The notes beneath the pieces are model-generated. The model was not told where the DNA came from. It saw nothing but the letters and a program-made list of their open reading frames with translations, and made no database searches. The position numbers and the translations under genes were made by a program. DNA of 64,000 bases from Candidatus Manganitrophus morganii (GTDB taxonomy: Bacteria; Nitrospirota; Nitrospiria; SBBL01; Manganitrophaceae), in contig JAJHOH010000001.1 of NCBI GenBank assembly GCA_021651055.1, forward strand, positions 1,488,001 through 1,552,000, in the 5' to 3' direction. How positions within the stretch are numbered: the stretch's first letter is position 1; every line of letters starts with the position of its first letter. This document shows, one piece after another, positions 53,559 to 62,032 of this stretch.

Positions 53559-54629
53559 CTACGCTCTATAGAGCGAAGAGCGCCGATAGTGTTCGGCGAG
53601 CGCTTTGAGAAGGACGACGACCACCGCCGCCCCGGGGACCGCCAGGAGAATCCCGACGAAACCGAAGAGATCCCCCCCGATATAGATCGCTGCAATCACG
53701 ACCAACGGATGAAGCCCCACCTGCTGCCCCATGACCAGCGGGGCGATCACCAATCCCTGGACCGACTGCACCGCCGCAAAGAGGAAAACAACATAGAGCG
53801 GATGGAGAAAGTCCTGATACTGGAGGAGGCTTACCAGGACAGCGAGGGAAAGCCCGACGATAAAGCCGACATAGGGGACAATTTCGCCGAAGGCGGCGAT
53901 GATCCCCAGAACAAACGCCAGATCAACACCGATCAGCGTCAAGCCGATCCCGTATAAGACCGCAAGAAAGAGAATCACGAGGAGCTGCCCCCGGATGAAT
54001 CCGGCCAGCGACCGGTCGAGCTCACGGAGCCATCGGGAGACCTCCGGCCGATGCCTCGGTGGAATGTACTCCCACACCTTCGCTTTCAGCGTCTCGAAGT
54101 CTTTTAGGAAATAATAAAAAGCGAACGGAATGACAATCAGGTTCGCGATGACGGCAAGGAGGTAGGCCGTATTCGAGAAGACGGAGAGGAGAATCGCCGT
54201 CACCGGCCGGAAAATGTTCGGGGCCTCCTCCCTCAGTCTCGGGAGAATGGCTTCCGAAATTTCCTCATAGGTTTTCGGGATGTGAATATCGAACCGTTGC
54301 TCGAGATAGGGAAAGAGATTGGTCCGGACATGTTCGAAGTAGCGCGGGAGCTGCTCCAAGGCACGGGTGGTCTCTTCCTGGATCACGGGAATCACCACCA
54401 ACAGGAAGAGAGCCAGGGCGGCGGCGATAAGGATGATAACAAACCATATAGCTAAAGAGCGGCGGATCTTTTTCCGTTCCAGGAAGCCGACGACCGGATC
54501 AAAGGCATAGGCCAGAAGAAAAGCGAGCAGAAATGGGATGAGAATGCTGCGGGCTAAGTAGACGATCCCGATCCCGAGCGCCAGGATCGCCAGCCACCCC
54601 CAACGTCCTCCCCGCCTCGCTTCCGCCAT
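53559..54629 (-). CDS. AI-2E family transporter
   Basis: A 356-residue permease with about eight helices. The family pattern is visible: SILIPFLLAFLLAYAFDPVVGFLERKKIRRSLAI, a long amphipathic loop, IPFAFYYFLKDFE, GQLLVILFLAVLYGIGLTLIG and VVIAAIYIGGDLFGFVGILLAVPGAA. Members export AI-2 or exchange Na+/H+. The gene follows the c-di-AMP pair with a 75-bp gap, so co-transcription is possible. Confidence 0.9.
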   Translation of the reverse strand: MAEARRGGRWGWLAILALGIGIVYLARSILIPFLLAFLLAYAFDPVVGFLERKKIRRSLAIWFVIILIAAALALFLLVVIPVIQEETTRALEQLPRYFEHVRTNLFPYLEQRFDIHIPKTYEEISEAILPRLREEAPNIFRPVTAILLSVFSNTAYLLAVIANLIVIPFAFYYFLKDFETLKAKVWEYIPPRHRPEVSRWLRELDRSLAGFIRGQLLVILFLAVLYGIGLTLIGVDLAFVLGIIAAFGEIVPYVGFIVGLSLAVLVSLLQYQDFLHPLYVVFLFAAVQSVQGLVIAPLVMGQQVGLHPLVVIAAIYIGGDLFGFVGILLAVPGAAVVVVLLKALAEHYRRSSLYRA

Positions 54630-54704
54630 CTGCTGTGAACGCCTTTTATATTTTGAACTAATTAATCTGGATGAGTCCCTTTCAGGATTCCCTCATCTGC
54701 GACC

Positions 54705-55625
54705 TCAGGCGCTCCCACGGTCTCGATGCACCGCCTTTTCTAACTCCAGGATAATCTCGCCTCCCTTAAAAATGCGGACCGTGCCGGTCGATTCGGAGAC
54801 CACCACCGCCAGCGCCTGTGTCACCGCTGTGATGCCGGCCGCCGCCAGATGCCGGCTGCCGAGACCCTGCAGGAGTTCCTTCCCTTCGAAGGAGGCGTCC
54901 AGATGCCGCCCGGCGGAGAGAATCACCCCGTCTTCCCGGATCACAAACGCGCCGTCGATCGCCGAGAACTCCTTGAGGGTCTCCTTCAGCATCGGATCGA
55001 TGAGATTCCGCTCCTCTTCGGGATAGCCGTGGAAGGGGTTGATGATCATTTGACGCGAAAGCTGCAAGACACGCTCATGGTCCCCCAGGACAAAGAGGGC
55101 TCCAATCATTTTCCCCGCACGGCCCTGATAGGCCAACTCCACCGCCAGGCTGAGGACCGCCTCGAAGACGTCGTACCGGATCTCACTGGAAAGATCGGTC
55201 AGGTCGGTCGAGGTCAAGATCTCGAACTCCCTCCCGATGTCGAGGACCACGATGCTGTCGAGAAAGCCGAAGCGGCTGATCCCCGAGAGGCAAACAATCC
55301 GATCCCCCACCCGGACCAGCCCGGCGGAGAGACTCATCATTACCCCCAGCTTCATCTGCCCCATCCGGGTCAATTCGATCTGAGGCACCCGGACCACCTT
55401 TTCAAAATAACGCTGCGCCCGCTGATAGGCGCGCTCCCCGCGGGCCACCAAAATCAGGTTCAACTCCTTTGAAAGGATCTTCAGCGGCGTATAATCGGTC
55501 AACAAGTCGGCATAGAGGAGGAGCGCCTGCGCCCCGACGCCGGCCGCCACGTCCGAGGCGGCCGAGAGGAAAACGTCGTTCATATCGAAGCTCGGCTTTT
55601 CTGCCGCGGAGGACTTTTTTTTCAT
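54705..55625 (-). CDS. Diadenylate cyclase, DacZ-like
   Basis: A 306-residue protein. The C-terminal half is a DisA_N/DAC domain that would make c-di-AMP from two ATP: IDGAFVIREDGVILSAGRHL (DGA motif) and GLGSRHLAAAGITAVTQALAVVVSESTGTVRIF. The bacterial RHR motif is RHL here, as in the archaeal DacZ-type group. The N-terminal half (VGAQALLLYADLLTDYTPLKIL...) fits the alpha/beta PK-like domain of that group. The ATG at 55625 overlaps the stop of the phosphodiesterase gene as ATGA; the longer frame to 55988 is not coding. Confidence 0.88.
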   Translation of the reverse strand: MKKKSSAAEKPSFDMNDVFLSAASDVAAGVGAQALLLYADLLTDYTPLKILSKELNLILVARGERAYQRAQRYFEKVVRVPQIELTRMGQMKLGVMMSLSAGLVRVGDRIVCLSGISRFGFLDSIVVLDIGREFEILTSTDLTDLSSEIRYDVFEAVLSLAVELAYQGRAGKMIGALFVLGDHERVLQLSRQMIINPFHGYPEEERNLIDPMLKETLKEFSAIDGAFVIREDGVILSAGRHLDASFEGKELLQGLGSRHLAAAGITAVTQALAVVVSESTGTVRIFKGGEIILELEKAVHRDRGSA

Positions 55626-57010
55626 ACCGCCACCGCCTCCCGCTGGAGAAGATCGACCAATCGCTCGAAGATCAGGTCCCGAACAAACCGCTCGTCCGCG
55701 CGTCCGAAAACCTCCCTGAAACCCTTCAACGGCATCACCGCCTTGGCCATAAACCGATGTCCGCCCGCCCGTCCGTAGGAACCGAACGCCTCTTTCATGA
55801 GGCTCCCTGCGTTTCCGCTCTTCCCCATGTTTCTCGCGGAGATGATGAGATTCCCCCCCACGATCCCGGAGAGAACCGACCAGTCGATTCCCTCCACCTG
55901 GGTGAAGAAGTCGGCCAACCGCGGAACGATATCCTGGCGGGGAACCTGCCCCAAGTGCGACACCAAAAGGCGATGTTCGATCCGCCACCGCCGGATCGCC
56001 TTCTGAACGAAACCGGCCTCCTCTTGAGGGAACTCCGGACGCTCGATCTGCCGGATGAGGCCATGGTTTGCCAACGGATAAAGAAAGGAGAACGCTTCCA
56101 CATCGCCCGGATGGGTCCCCCGCTCCAGGAAGGCGGTGTCGGTTCCGATTCCATAGAGGAGGGCTGTGGCGAGGCGCTGGCTGATCTTCACATCTTCGGC
56201 GCGCAGATACTCGGTCATCACGGTCGAGGTCGCCCCCTGGTTCGACCGGATCTCCCGATAGGCCGCATGGTATCCCTTCTCCTCCGGATGATGGTCGATC
56301 ACCACGTCGATCCGCGGAAACTTGACCGGGAAGCGGCTCGGCTGGGTGTCGACGAAACAGACCCGATCGTAGCCGGAGAGGCGCTTGGCATCGATCCGGT
56401 CGACTTCGATCTCGAGGTGCTTGAGCATCGCCATGTTTTCGGGACGATCGACCACCCCGAACGAGGCGATCGGCGCGGTCAGCTTGTTCCGGCCCAGCAG
56501 GGTCCGGAGCGCGAGGGCCGACGCGATGGCATCGGGATCGGGATCATCCTGGACGAGGATCAAGACCCGCTCCGCTTCTCCCAAGATCCGGTGGATCTCC
56601 CGGGTCTTCTCGCGGAGCGAGATGGCGCGAAGCTCCCAGAAGAGCGGGGAGGAGAGAAGATCGGTGCAGGAGACCACCTTCAGATCGGGAGAGCCGAGAT
56701 CGACCACCTCCTTGTTTCTGGACAACAGCAGCGAAGGCCGGACCCCTTCTTTCGAGAGGAGTCTTAAAATCGGGCTGAAAAACTTTGTCTTGGAGAGCGC
56801 AATAATCACGCGGTCCTCGCGGCCGATCTTCGCCCGTTGATAAGTCGATTGGGAAGAGAAAGGACCCCGGATCACCGGGATCTTTTTCTTCTCAAGCCAG
56901 TCGGCAAGCTCTGGCTCTTGCACAACGAAGAGCCAGGCGCTTCCGGCCTCGCGGTGGCTCTTTAATATTTGATAAAAAAAGGAATCATCGCAAAAAACGA
57001 TATACCGCAT
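55622..57010 (-). CDS. DHH/DHHA1 phosphodiesterase with TrkA-like N-terminal domain
   Basis: A 462-residue protein. Residues 1-120 resemble a TrkA-N/RCK nucleotide-binding domain (MRYIVFCDDSFFYQILKSHRE...VIIALSKTKFF). The DHH domain has DDPDPDAIASALALR, CFVDTQPSRFP, VVIDHHPEE and GIGTDTAF, and DHHA1 has GRAGGHRFMAKA. Such proteins hydrolyse oligonucleotides, pAp or c-di-AMP. Coupling to a diadenylate cyclase makes c-di-AMP/pApA turnover the best guess. Confidence 0.9.
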   Translation of the reverse strand: MRYIVFCDDSFFYQILKSHREAGSAWLFVVQEPELADWLEKKKIPVIRGPFSSQSTYQRAKIGREDRVIIALSKTKFFSPILRLLSKEGVRPSLLLSRNKEVVDLGSPDLKVVSCTDLLSSPLFWELRAISLREKTREIHRILGEAERVLILVQDDPDPDAIASALALRTLLGRNKLTAPIASFGVVDRPENMAMLKHLEIEVDRIDAKRLSGYDRVCFVDTQPSRFPVKFPRIDVVIDHHPEEKGYHAAYREIRSNQGATSTVMTEYLRAEDVKISQRLATALLYGIGTDTAFLERGTHPGDVEAFSFLYPLANHGLIRQIERPEFPQEEAGFVQKAIRRWRIEHRLLVSHLGQVPRQDIVPRLADFFTQVEGIDWSVLSGIVGGNLIISARNMGKSGNAGSLMKEAFGSYGRAGGHRFMAKAVMPLKGFREVFGRADERFVRDLIFERLVDLLQREAVAV

Positions 57011-57042
57011 CTTTGTCCGATCTCACGTTAAACCCCTTCATT

Positions 57043-57071
57043 ATCGTACTCTAAATGACAGACCAGATCAA
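57043..57071 (-). promoter_or_regulatory. Putative promoter of the c-di-AMP operon
   Basis: On the minus strand TTGATC and TACGAT are spaced by 17 bp, 33 bp before the start at 57010. Confidence 0.4.
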
Positions 57072-57101
57072 TGATCCACTTTCCGATGTAGTCAGTCTAT
57101 C

Positions 57102-57131
57102 GTAGGGGCGAGGCGGCGCCTCGCCCCCGAC
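57102..57131. repeat. Short form of the GTAGGGGCG palindromic element
   Basis: GTAGGGGCGAGGC pairs with GCCTCGCCCC around a 3-base loop. The GTAGGGGCG end is shared with the element at 26689-26744. Confidence 0.6.
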
Positions 57132-57161
57132 AAAACCGGATCCATCAGGATCTCCGCCCTT

Positions 57162-57190
57162 TTGACAAACCGATGTTTATTGAATAGGAT
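57162..57190 (+). promoter_or_regulatory. Putative promoter of the TPR/glpK-like pair
   Basis: TTGACA and TAGGAT are spaced by 17 bp, 27 bp before the ATG at 57217. Confidence 0.6.
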
Positions 57191-57216
57191 AGGACATTGA
57201 CAACTTAGGAGAGTCA

Positions 57217-57909
57217 ATGCTGTCACGGTTTCTTATTTTTTACGTCGTCATGCTTTTCACCGGAAGCCCCCTCCTCGCAATCCTCGTCATCCTCGGCATT
57301 TATTTGGCTTTCGACTACCAATTCACCGGGTTTCTCCGCCGGGGGGTTCAGATCTTTCGGTTGGAGTCGGAGATCTCCGGATTGAAGAAAGTGGTGGCGC
57401 TGAATCCGCACAACGCCGCCGCCCTGAGCGATCTGGGACGCCTTCTGGTCATGCGCGGCAAAGAGCATCAAGCGCTTCCCTATCTGGAACGCGCTTACGA
57501 ACGGCTCTCCGACACCGAGGAGACGACCTACTACCTTGGCCTTGCCTTTCTTGTGACCGGTCGCGAGTCCGAAGGGGAGGCGTTGATCCTCAAGGCGCTG
57601 GAGAAGAACCCTAAGTTCCGGTACGGCGAGCCGGCGCTCCGCCTCGCGGAGTATTATGGAAAGAAGGGACGGACGGAGGAGGCGCAGACCTTCTTCGATC
57701 GCTTTTTTTCGATCCACTCCTCAAGCCCGGAGGGCTACTATAAATTCGGGCAGTTTCAGCTTCAGGTCGGCAACCGGGCCGGGGCCGCCGAGAGCTTCCG
57801 AAAGGCAATCGAAATCTTCAAGCTCTCCCCCTCGTTCAAGAAGAGACAAGATCGCCTTTGGGCCTACAAGGCGCGCTTTCACCTACTCACCGCCTCTGGG
57901 ACCCGTTAA
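57217..57909 (+). CDS. Membrane-anchored TPR protein
   Basis: A 230-residue protein with an N-terminal hydrophobic hairpin (FLIFYVVMLF, PLLAILVILGIYLAF), then TPR units: AALSDLGRLLVMRGKEHQALPYLERAY, YYLGLAFLVTGRESEGEALILKALE and YYKFGQFQLQVGNRAGAAESFRKAIEIF. A TAGGAGAG site precedes the ATG. The function is unknown. The glpK-like gene follows 4 bp after the stop. Confidence 0.85.
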   Translation: MLSRFLIFYVVMLFTGSPLLAILVILGIYLAFDYQFTGFLRRGVQIFRLESEISGLKKVVALNPHNAAALSDLGRLLVMRGKEHQALPYLERAYERLSDTEETTYYLGLAFLVTGRESEGEALILKALEKNPKFRYGEPALRLAEYYGKKGRTEEAQTFFDRFFSIHSSSPEGYYKFGQFQLQVGNRAGAAESFRKAIEIFKLSPSFKKRQDRLWAYKARFHLLTASGTR

Positions 57910-57912
57910 CGA

Positions 57913-59343
57913 ATGCGCCCCCTCTCTTCTCGCTGGGCGATTGTCGCGTTGGACCAGGGGAGCAGCCGCTCCCGGGCGGTTCTCTTCGATCTGAAAGGCA
58001 AGCCGCTCGCCCGCGCCGAAGCCCCGCTTCGGACCGACATGCCCAAGCCGGGATGGGTCGAGCATGATCCGGAGGAGATGCTGGAGGGCGTTCGAACCGT
58101 TCTCCGGAAAGTCCTTCGCGAGACCCGCCGATTGGAAAGGGTGCCGATCGCCCTCGGCATCGCCAACCAGCGTTCCACCTTCGTCTGCTGGGATCGGAAA
58201 AGCGGCAAGGCCCTCTCCCCCGCGATCAGCTGGCAAGACCGGCGGGCGGGCGATCAAATCTCCCGCTGGGAGGGCCCCGACTTCGTCGCGAAAACCGGCC
58301 TCCCCCTGACCCCTTACTACTCCGCCACCAAACTTGCCTGGCTCCTCGATCGATTTAGAAAAGAGCGGCAATCCACCCGGGAACTCCTCTGCGGAACGGT
58401 GAATGCTTTTTTGATCTGGCATCTCACCGAGGGGAAGGTCGATCGGACCGATCCGACCAACGCCGCCCGGATGCTCCTCTACAACCTCGACCGGGGCGAT
58501 TGGGATGACGGCCTGCTCGACCATTTCGGCATTCCCCGGGCGATCCTTCCCGAGGTGGCTCCGACGCAGTCGGCCTTCGGCGAGGCGGTGATCGACCGGG
58601 TTCATCTTCCGATCACCTGCAGCATCGGCGATCAGCAAGCCTCACTCGCCGGGTTGGGGGGGCTCCGAGAAGGGATGGCGAACGTAAACTACGGGACCGG
58701 CGGCTTCTTCCTCATCAACACCGGCCCGAAACGGTGCGCCGTCCCCGGACTCCTCACCAGCATCGCCTGGTCAAACGAAAATAAGACAACGTATTTGGTG
58801 GAAGGTACGGTAAATGGCATCGGCCCTCTTTTCACCTGGCTGCGCGATCTTGGCATGATTGGGTCGGAATCGGAGATCGACGCCGCCTGCGCCCGATCGA
58901 AAGAGCGGATCTTTTTTCTCCCGGCGCTGATCGGCCTCGGGGCTCCTCATTGGGACAATCGGGTTCCCACGAGCATCGTAGGGCTGACCGGCGCGTCTCG
59001 CAAGGACGATCTCGTCCGGGGCGCCGTGGAAGGAGTTGCTTTTTTAATGACCGACATCTATCAAACCTTGCGAACGAAGGAGCCGATCCCGATCCGGAAA
59101 ATCATCGCGAGCGGAGGGGGCTCGCAAATCAAAAGCCTCCTCCAGATCCAATCGGACTTTTTTGGCAAGCCGATCACGGCGACGCACGATCCCGAATCGA
59201 CGATCCGCGGCGCCGCCGACCGGAGGATTTTTCAATTCTCCCCGCTCAAAGAAACCTTCTCTCCCCGGATCGGGAAAGCCGAGCGGGAGATGCTTTATCG
59301 TGGATGGGAGAAGACGCTCGCCCTGATCAAGGGGTGGCGCTGA
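57913..59343 (+). CDS. glpK: FGGY carbohydrate kinase, glycerol kinase-like
   Basis: A 476-residue kinase. The N-terminal phosphate loop is VALDQGSSRSRAVLFD, with GIANQRSTFVCWDRKSG, PAISWQDRRAGD and FLIWHLTEGKVDRTDPTNAARMLLY typical of glycerol kinases. The ATP site includes NYGTGGFFLIN and ASGGGSQIKSLLQIQSDFF. The usual GAAYLAGLA near the C-terminus is GAADRRIF, and the protein is slightly short. A different polyol as substrate is therefore possible. Confidence 0.82.
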   Translation: MRPLSSRWAIVALDQGSSRSRAVLFDLKGKPLARAEAPLRTDMPKPGWVEHDPEEMLEGVRTVLRKVLRETRRLERVPIALGIANQRSTFVCWDRKSGKALSPAISWQDRRAGDQISRWEGPDFVAKTGLPLTPYYSATKLAWLLDRFRKERQSTRELLCGTVNAFLIWHLTEGKVDRTDPTNAARMLLYNLDRGDWDDGLLDHFGIPRAILPEVAPTQSAFGEAVIDRVHLPITCSIGDQQASLAGLGGLREGMANVNYGTGGFFLINTGPKRCAVPGLLTSIAWSNENKTTYLVEGTVNGIGPLFTWLRDLGMIGSESEIDAACARSKERIFFLPALIGLGAPHWDNRVPTSIVGLTGASRKDDLVRGAVEGVAFLMTDIYQTLRTKEPIPIRKIIASGGGSQIKSLLQIQSDFFGKPITATHDPESTIRGAADRRIFQFSPLKETFSPRIGKAEREMLYRGWEKTLALIKGWR

Positions 59344-59555
59344 AGCGCTTTCTCACGTTCGAATCATCACCCTTCAGATGTTGGGGATACGGATCAGGTG
59401 GTCTGTAGGTGAATAAAGGGATTGATTACATTTTAAAAAAAGAGTAGAGATGAGCTTGAGCAAAAGCTTGGGTTGTGACTTGCGACCCAAGTCACACTTA
59501 TTCTCGAGCAGACCTCTTTCAGATAATGCGAGCCCTCACCCAGGGAGAACCGCGC

Positions 59556-59939
59556 ATGCCGAAGCGGATACTCATCGTCGACGATAACGAAGATGCGCGT
59601 CAGCTCTTTGCTCAGACGCTGAGTGGAGAAAGTTATGAGGTCACTCTCGCGAACGATGGCGATGAAGCGCTAAGAAAGGTCGGGTGGACACACCCGGATC
59701 TGATCCTCCTTGACCTCATGATGCCCGGCGTCGATGGGTTGAGGGTCTGCCGCGCGCTCAAACAAAACCCCGCTTATCGCCCTATTCCTATTCTGATGAT
59801 CAGCGCCAAATTTGCCGATCCCGCCTCCCGGCAACAAGCCGTCGAAGCCGGCGCAGAAGAAATCCTCATCAAACCGATCGACCCATCCAATCTTCTGGCA
59901 AAGATCAAAACCCATCTGAACAAGACCGATCCGGCTTAA
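59556..59939 (+). CDS. Single-domain response regulator
   Basis: A 127-residue CheY-like receiver starting MPKRILIVDDNEDARQLF. The phosphoacceptor is in LILLDLMMPGVDGL; ILMISAKF and ILIKPIDPSNLL hold the Ser/Thr and Lys. The frame is open from 59475, but a CAGGGAGAA site supports 59556. Inverted repeat TGTGACTT/AAGTCACA at 59474-59496 lies in its leader. Confidence 0.88.
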   Translation: MPKRILIVDDNEDARQLFAQTLSGESYEVTLANDGDEALRKVGWTHPDLILLDLMMPGVDGLRVCRALKQNPAYRPIPILMISAKFADPASRQQAVEAGAEEILIKPIDPSNLLAKIKTHLNKTDPA

Positions 59940-59994
59940 AACAGCCTGCCGCGAACGCTTGCGATATGATCCGGATCGGTCATTCGTAGAATTC

Positions 59995-60228
59995 TCATAC
60001 GTGTTTTTTCAAAAAACCCGCTTGCTCAATCTTCTCGAAAATATTTCTTCTCACCCCCTCGGGTCCCGCATCAAGATACCTCCAATCCGGGTTGACCCGC
60101 CCCGTGATCCGTTCGTCTTCCAATTTCTGAGGCGGTTTCACCGCCGTCAAAATCCACGCCCAGAGAAAGCTGACAAAGACCAGACCGATCATTACCGGAA
60201 GTCCGTACTCTAAAACAATCCTGTACAT
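59995..60228 (-). CDS. Small membrane protein
   Basis: A 77-residue protein with one helix (MYRIVLEYGLPVMIGLVFVSFLWAWILTA) and a charged tail. A GGGAGAAAAGG site precedes the ATG. The function is unknown. Confidence 0.6.
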   Translation of the reverse strand: MYRIVLEYGLPVMIGLVFVSFLWAWILTAVKPPQKLEDERITGRVNPDWRYLDAGPEGVRRNIFEKIEQAGFLKKHV

Positions 60229-60640
60229 CCTTTTCTCCCTACATTCAGGTTTCTGATTCTCTCCATACGTGAGAGGGCGGAATTTTCGCCACGTTTATGA
60301 TTACCACTCCCAAGCCATTACCGCATTAAATTCAGATTAATTTTTTGTTAAACGTGAACGCGGCGCCGGGCAAAGTCCGAATCCGGTCACGACTTATGCT
60401 GATGAACTTTGGATACGCTCTGTATCCTGAAAGAAACATCCCTCTGCTGCGTCGCGCCCGATCAGATCCTCTCCACACGATTTCCTGCAAATGGCCGGCG
60501 TTTTCGTCAACACCCACGAGCAATCTGCGTCGGCACGCCGATTGCTCAGTGGAGGGAGCACGGCGTCAGAGAGGCGCTGTGATGATCATCAAAGGGTGAA
60601 TATCAAACGTCCACATGGAATGTGAATAGGAGGAAAAAAG
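60229..60640. other. Intergenic region without a clear gene
   Basis: I see no supported gene in these 410 bp. The region contains the leader of the gene at 60641, with AGGAGGAAAAAAG directly before its ATG, and no clear promoter. Confidence 0.5.
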
Positions 60641-61105
60641 ATGGCTTCGGTATCCAATATCGTAATGTCGCTCTCGGCCGGGTCCACCGCGAGCACCGCC
60701 AACGTGACGGTCACCGGAACGATGACCTTTGAAGCGGGCGAAGTGGGAAAAAGTTTTCGGATGGAGATCGGAATTTTCGGGGAAGACAAATCGGGCGATA
60801 AACTCCCGGCCGGGGATCCGGTCGGCGACGACCTGCTCTATCCCTTTCAATGGGGCTTTCTGCTCCCCAAGAAACCGTACAAGCAATTCACTGTCATGAC
60901 GGCGGGACCGCAAGCCTTCACGGAGACCCGTTCAATCAGCAACGAAAAACTTGACGAGGACCCGGGAAATGTCAAAATAGCCGACGCGGACATCAACACG
61001 CCGGTCTATTTTCCTCGACAAGATGAAGTTTATGCAAAAGTCAGCCTCTCGGGTTCACCGGTTTCCGCGCGTTCCTCCACCGTTATCGCCGGTATCGGCG
61101 TGTAA
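60641..61105 (+). CDS. Unknown beta-rich protein
   Basis: A 154-residue protein with a strong ribosome site. It has no signal peptide. It looks like a beta sandwich: STASTANVTVTGTMTFEAGEVGKSFRMEIGIFGED, then FQWGFLLPKKPYKQFTVMTAG and EVYAKVSLSGSPVSARSSTVIAGI. No family is recognised. It stands alone and is followed by a hairpin. Confidence 0.7.
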   Translation: MASVSNIVMSLSAGSTASTANVTVTGTMTFEAGEVGKSFRMEIGIFGEDKSGDKLPAGDPVGDDLLYPFQWGFLLPKKPYKQFTVMTAGPQAFTETRSISNEKLDEDPGNVKIADADINTPVYFPRQDEVYAKVSLSGSPVSARSSTVIAGIGV

Positions 61106-61136
61106 AACCGGTGCTTTCGTCCTGCCGGATATCCCT

Positions 61137-61170
61137 TTGAGGGGCGCCGCAAAAACAGGGCGCCCCTCAA
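61137..61170. terminator. Hairpin after the beta-rich protein gene
   Basis: A perfect 12-bp stem, TTGAGGGGCGCC / GGCGCCCCTCAA, with a 10-base loop, 32 bp after the stop. A T-run is absent, so termination would be weak or Rho-assisted. Confidence 0.6.
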
Positions 61171-61220
61171 ATCCGGTCGCCTGAGCCGAATTTCTGGAAA
61201 GAGCATCTCTTCCCGGAAGA

Positions 61221-61361
61221 TCTGGAGAAGGTGACGGCCGCCTGGACAAAAGGGATCTCGTGAAAAAGTTCGTTGAATACCTTCGAGGATCGATCCGGGT
61301 CGCCAGCATACCGGGGGTCGGCTCCACATTTATTGTCAGCCTACCGTATGATATCGCTTGA
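61221..61361 (+). pseudogene. C-terminal remnant of a histidine kinase
   Basis: In one frame the sequence ends DLVKKFVEYLRGSIRVASIPG followed by VGSTFIVSLPYDIA and a stop. This is the end of a HATPase_c domain (usually LVKxxVExxGGxIxVxSxPGxGSTFxVxLP). No start, H-box or upstream ATPase motif is in frame. The fragment is too short to work. Confidence 0.6.
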
Positions 61362-61637
61362 TAGAACTCCGTTCAAACCTGATCTCAATGAAAAAAGACC
61401 AGAGCACAATTATCTTGACTTCTGCACGGCTCTGCCTTACGCTTCAAGGATAAATCCCTGGGTCAAATCCGATGGTTTCCCCCCCGTACCTTTCCGTCCT
61501 TATCCATCGACACCCTGCCTTTAAAGAGGGAATCTCGCCCTGTCCACATCACAAAGAGCAAGAGCCCCTCTTCTCTTTAAAGGAAAAGCACCAAAACCCC
61601 ATTTTCTTATCACACAACCAGAAGAGAGGAGCGTCGA
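61362..61637. other. Leader region of the RRM gene
   Basis: No gene is seen in about 275 bp between the kinase remnant and the RRM gene. An AGAGAGGAG site lies before the ATG at 61638. RRM genes of this type often have long cold-responsive leaders, but no structure is proven here. Confidence 0.4.
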
Positions 61638-61955
61638 ATGAAAATTTTTGTCGGCAATTTGTCTCGAGACGTTAATGATGCGGACTTACAGAAGGCGTTT
61701 GAGGCCTTCGGGAAAGTAGATTCTGCCACGGTCATAAAAGACAAATTCTCGGGAGAGTCGAGGGGGTTTGGGTTCGTGGAAATGTCGTCGGGATCGGAAG
61801 CGCAGGCGGCCATCAGCGGAATGAACGGAAAAGAATTGAAGGGAAGAGCGGTCAATGTGAATGAGGCCCGTCCTCGCGAAGAGAGAGGCGGCGGCGGAGG
61901 GGGGAGCAGAGACCGCGGCGGAAGACCGGGGGGTGGCGGCGGGCGGCGATTCTAA
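61638..61955 (+). CDS. Glycine-rich RNA-binding protein (RRM)
   Basis: A 105-residue protein with one RRM: RNP2 is KIFVGNL and RNP1 is RGFGFVEM. The C-terminal 25 residues are Gly/Arg-rich (GGGGGGSRDRGGRPGGGGG). This matches the Rbp family of cyanobacteria and many environmental bacteria, thought to act as cold-linked RNA chaperones. Confidence 0.93.
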   Translation: MKIFVGNLSRDVNDADLQKAFEAFGKVDSATVIKDKFSGESRGFGFVEMSSGSEAQAAISGMNGKELKGRAVNVNEARPREERGGGGGGSRDRGGRPGGGGGRRF

Positions 61956-61986
61956 CCCCCTCCCAGCGAAAAATGTTTTCATCAAA

Positions 61987-62018
61987 GAAGGGCGCACGGA
62001 TGGGTCGGTGCGCCCTTC
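61987..62018. terminator. Hairpin between convergent genes
   Basis: GAAGGGCGCAC / GTGCGCCCTTC form an 11-bp stem with a 10-base loop, between the RRM gene and the convergent ABC-UspA gene. Confidence 0.6.
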
Positions 62019-62032
62019 GCCGTAAATGGGGC

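Noticed and set aside
55626..55988. Upstream extension of the diadenylate cyclase frame
   Set aside because: It overlaps the DHH gene and has no homology-like features. The ATGA overlap at 55622-55625 fixes the start.
59474..59496. CRP/FNR site
   Set aside because: The arms begin TGTGA and end TCACA, but the gap is 13 bases rather than 6, so it is not a CRP-type site.
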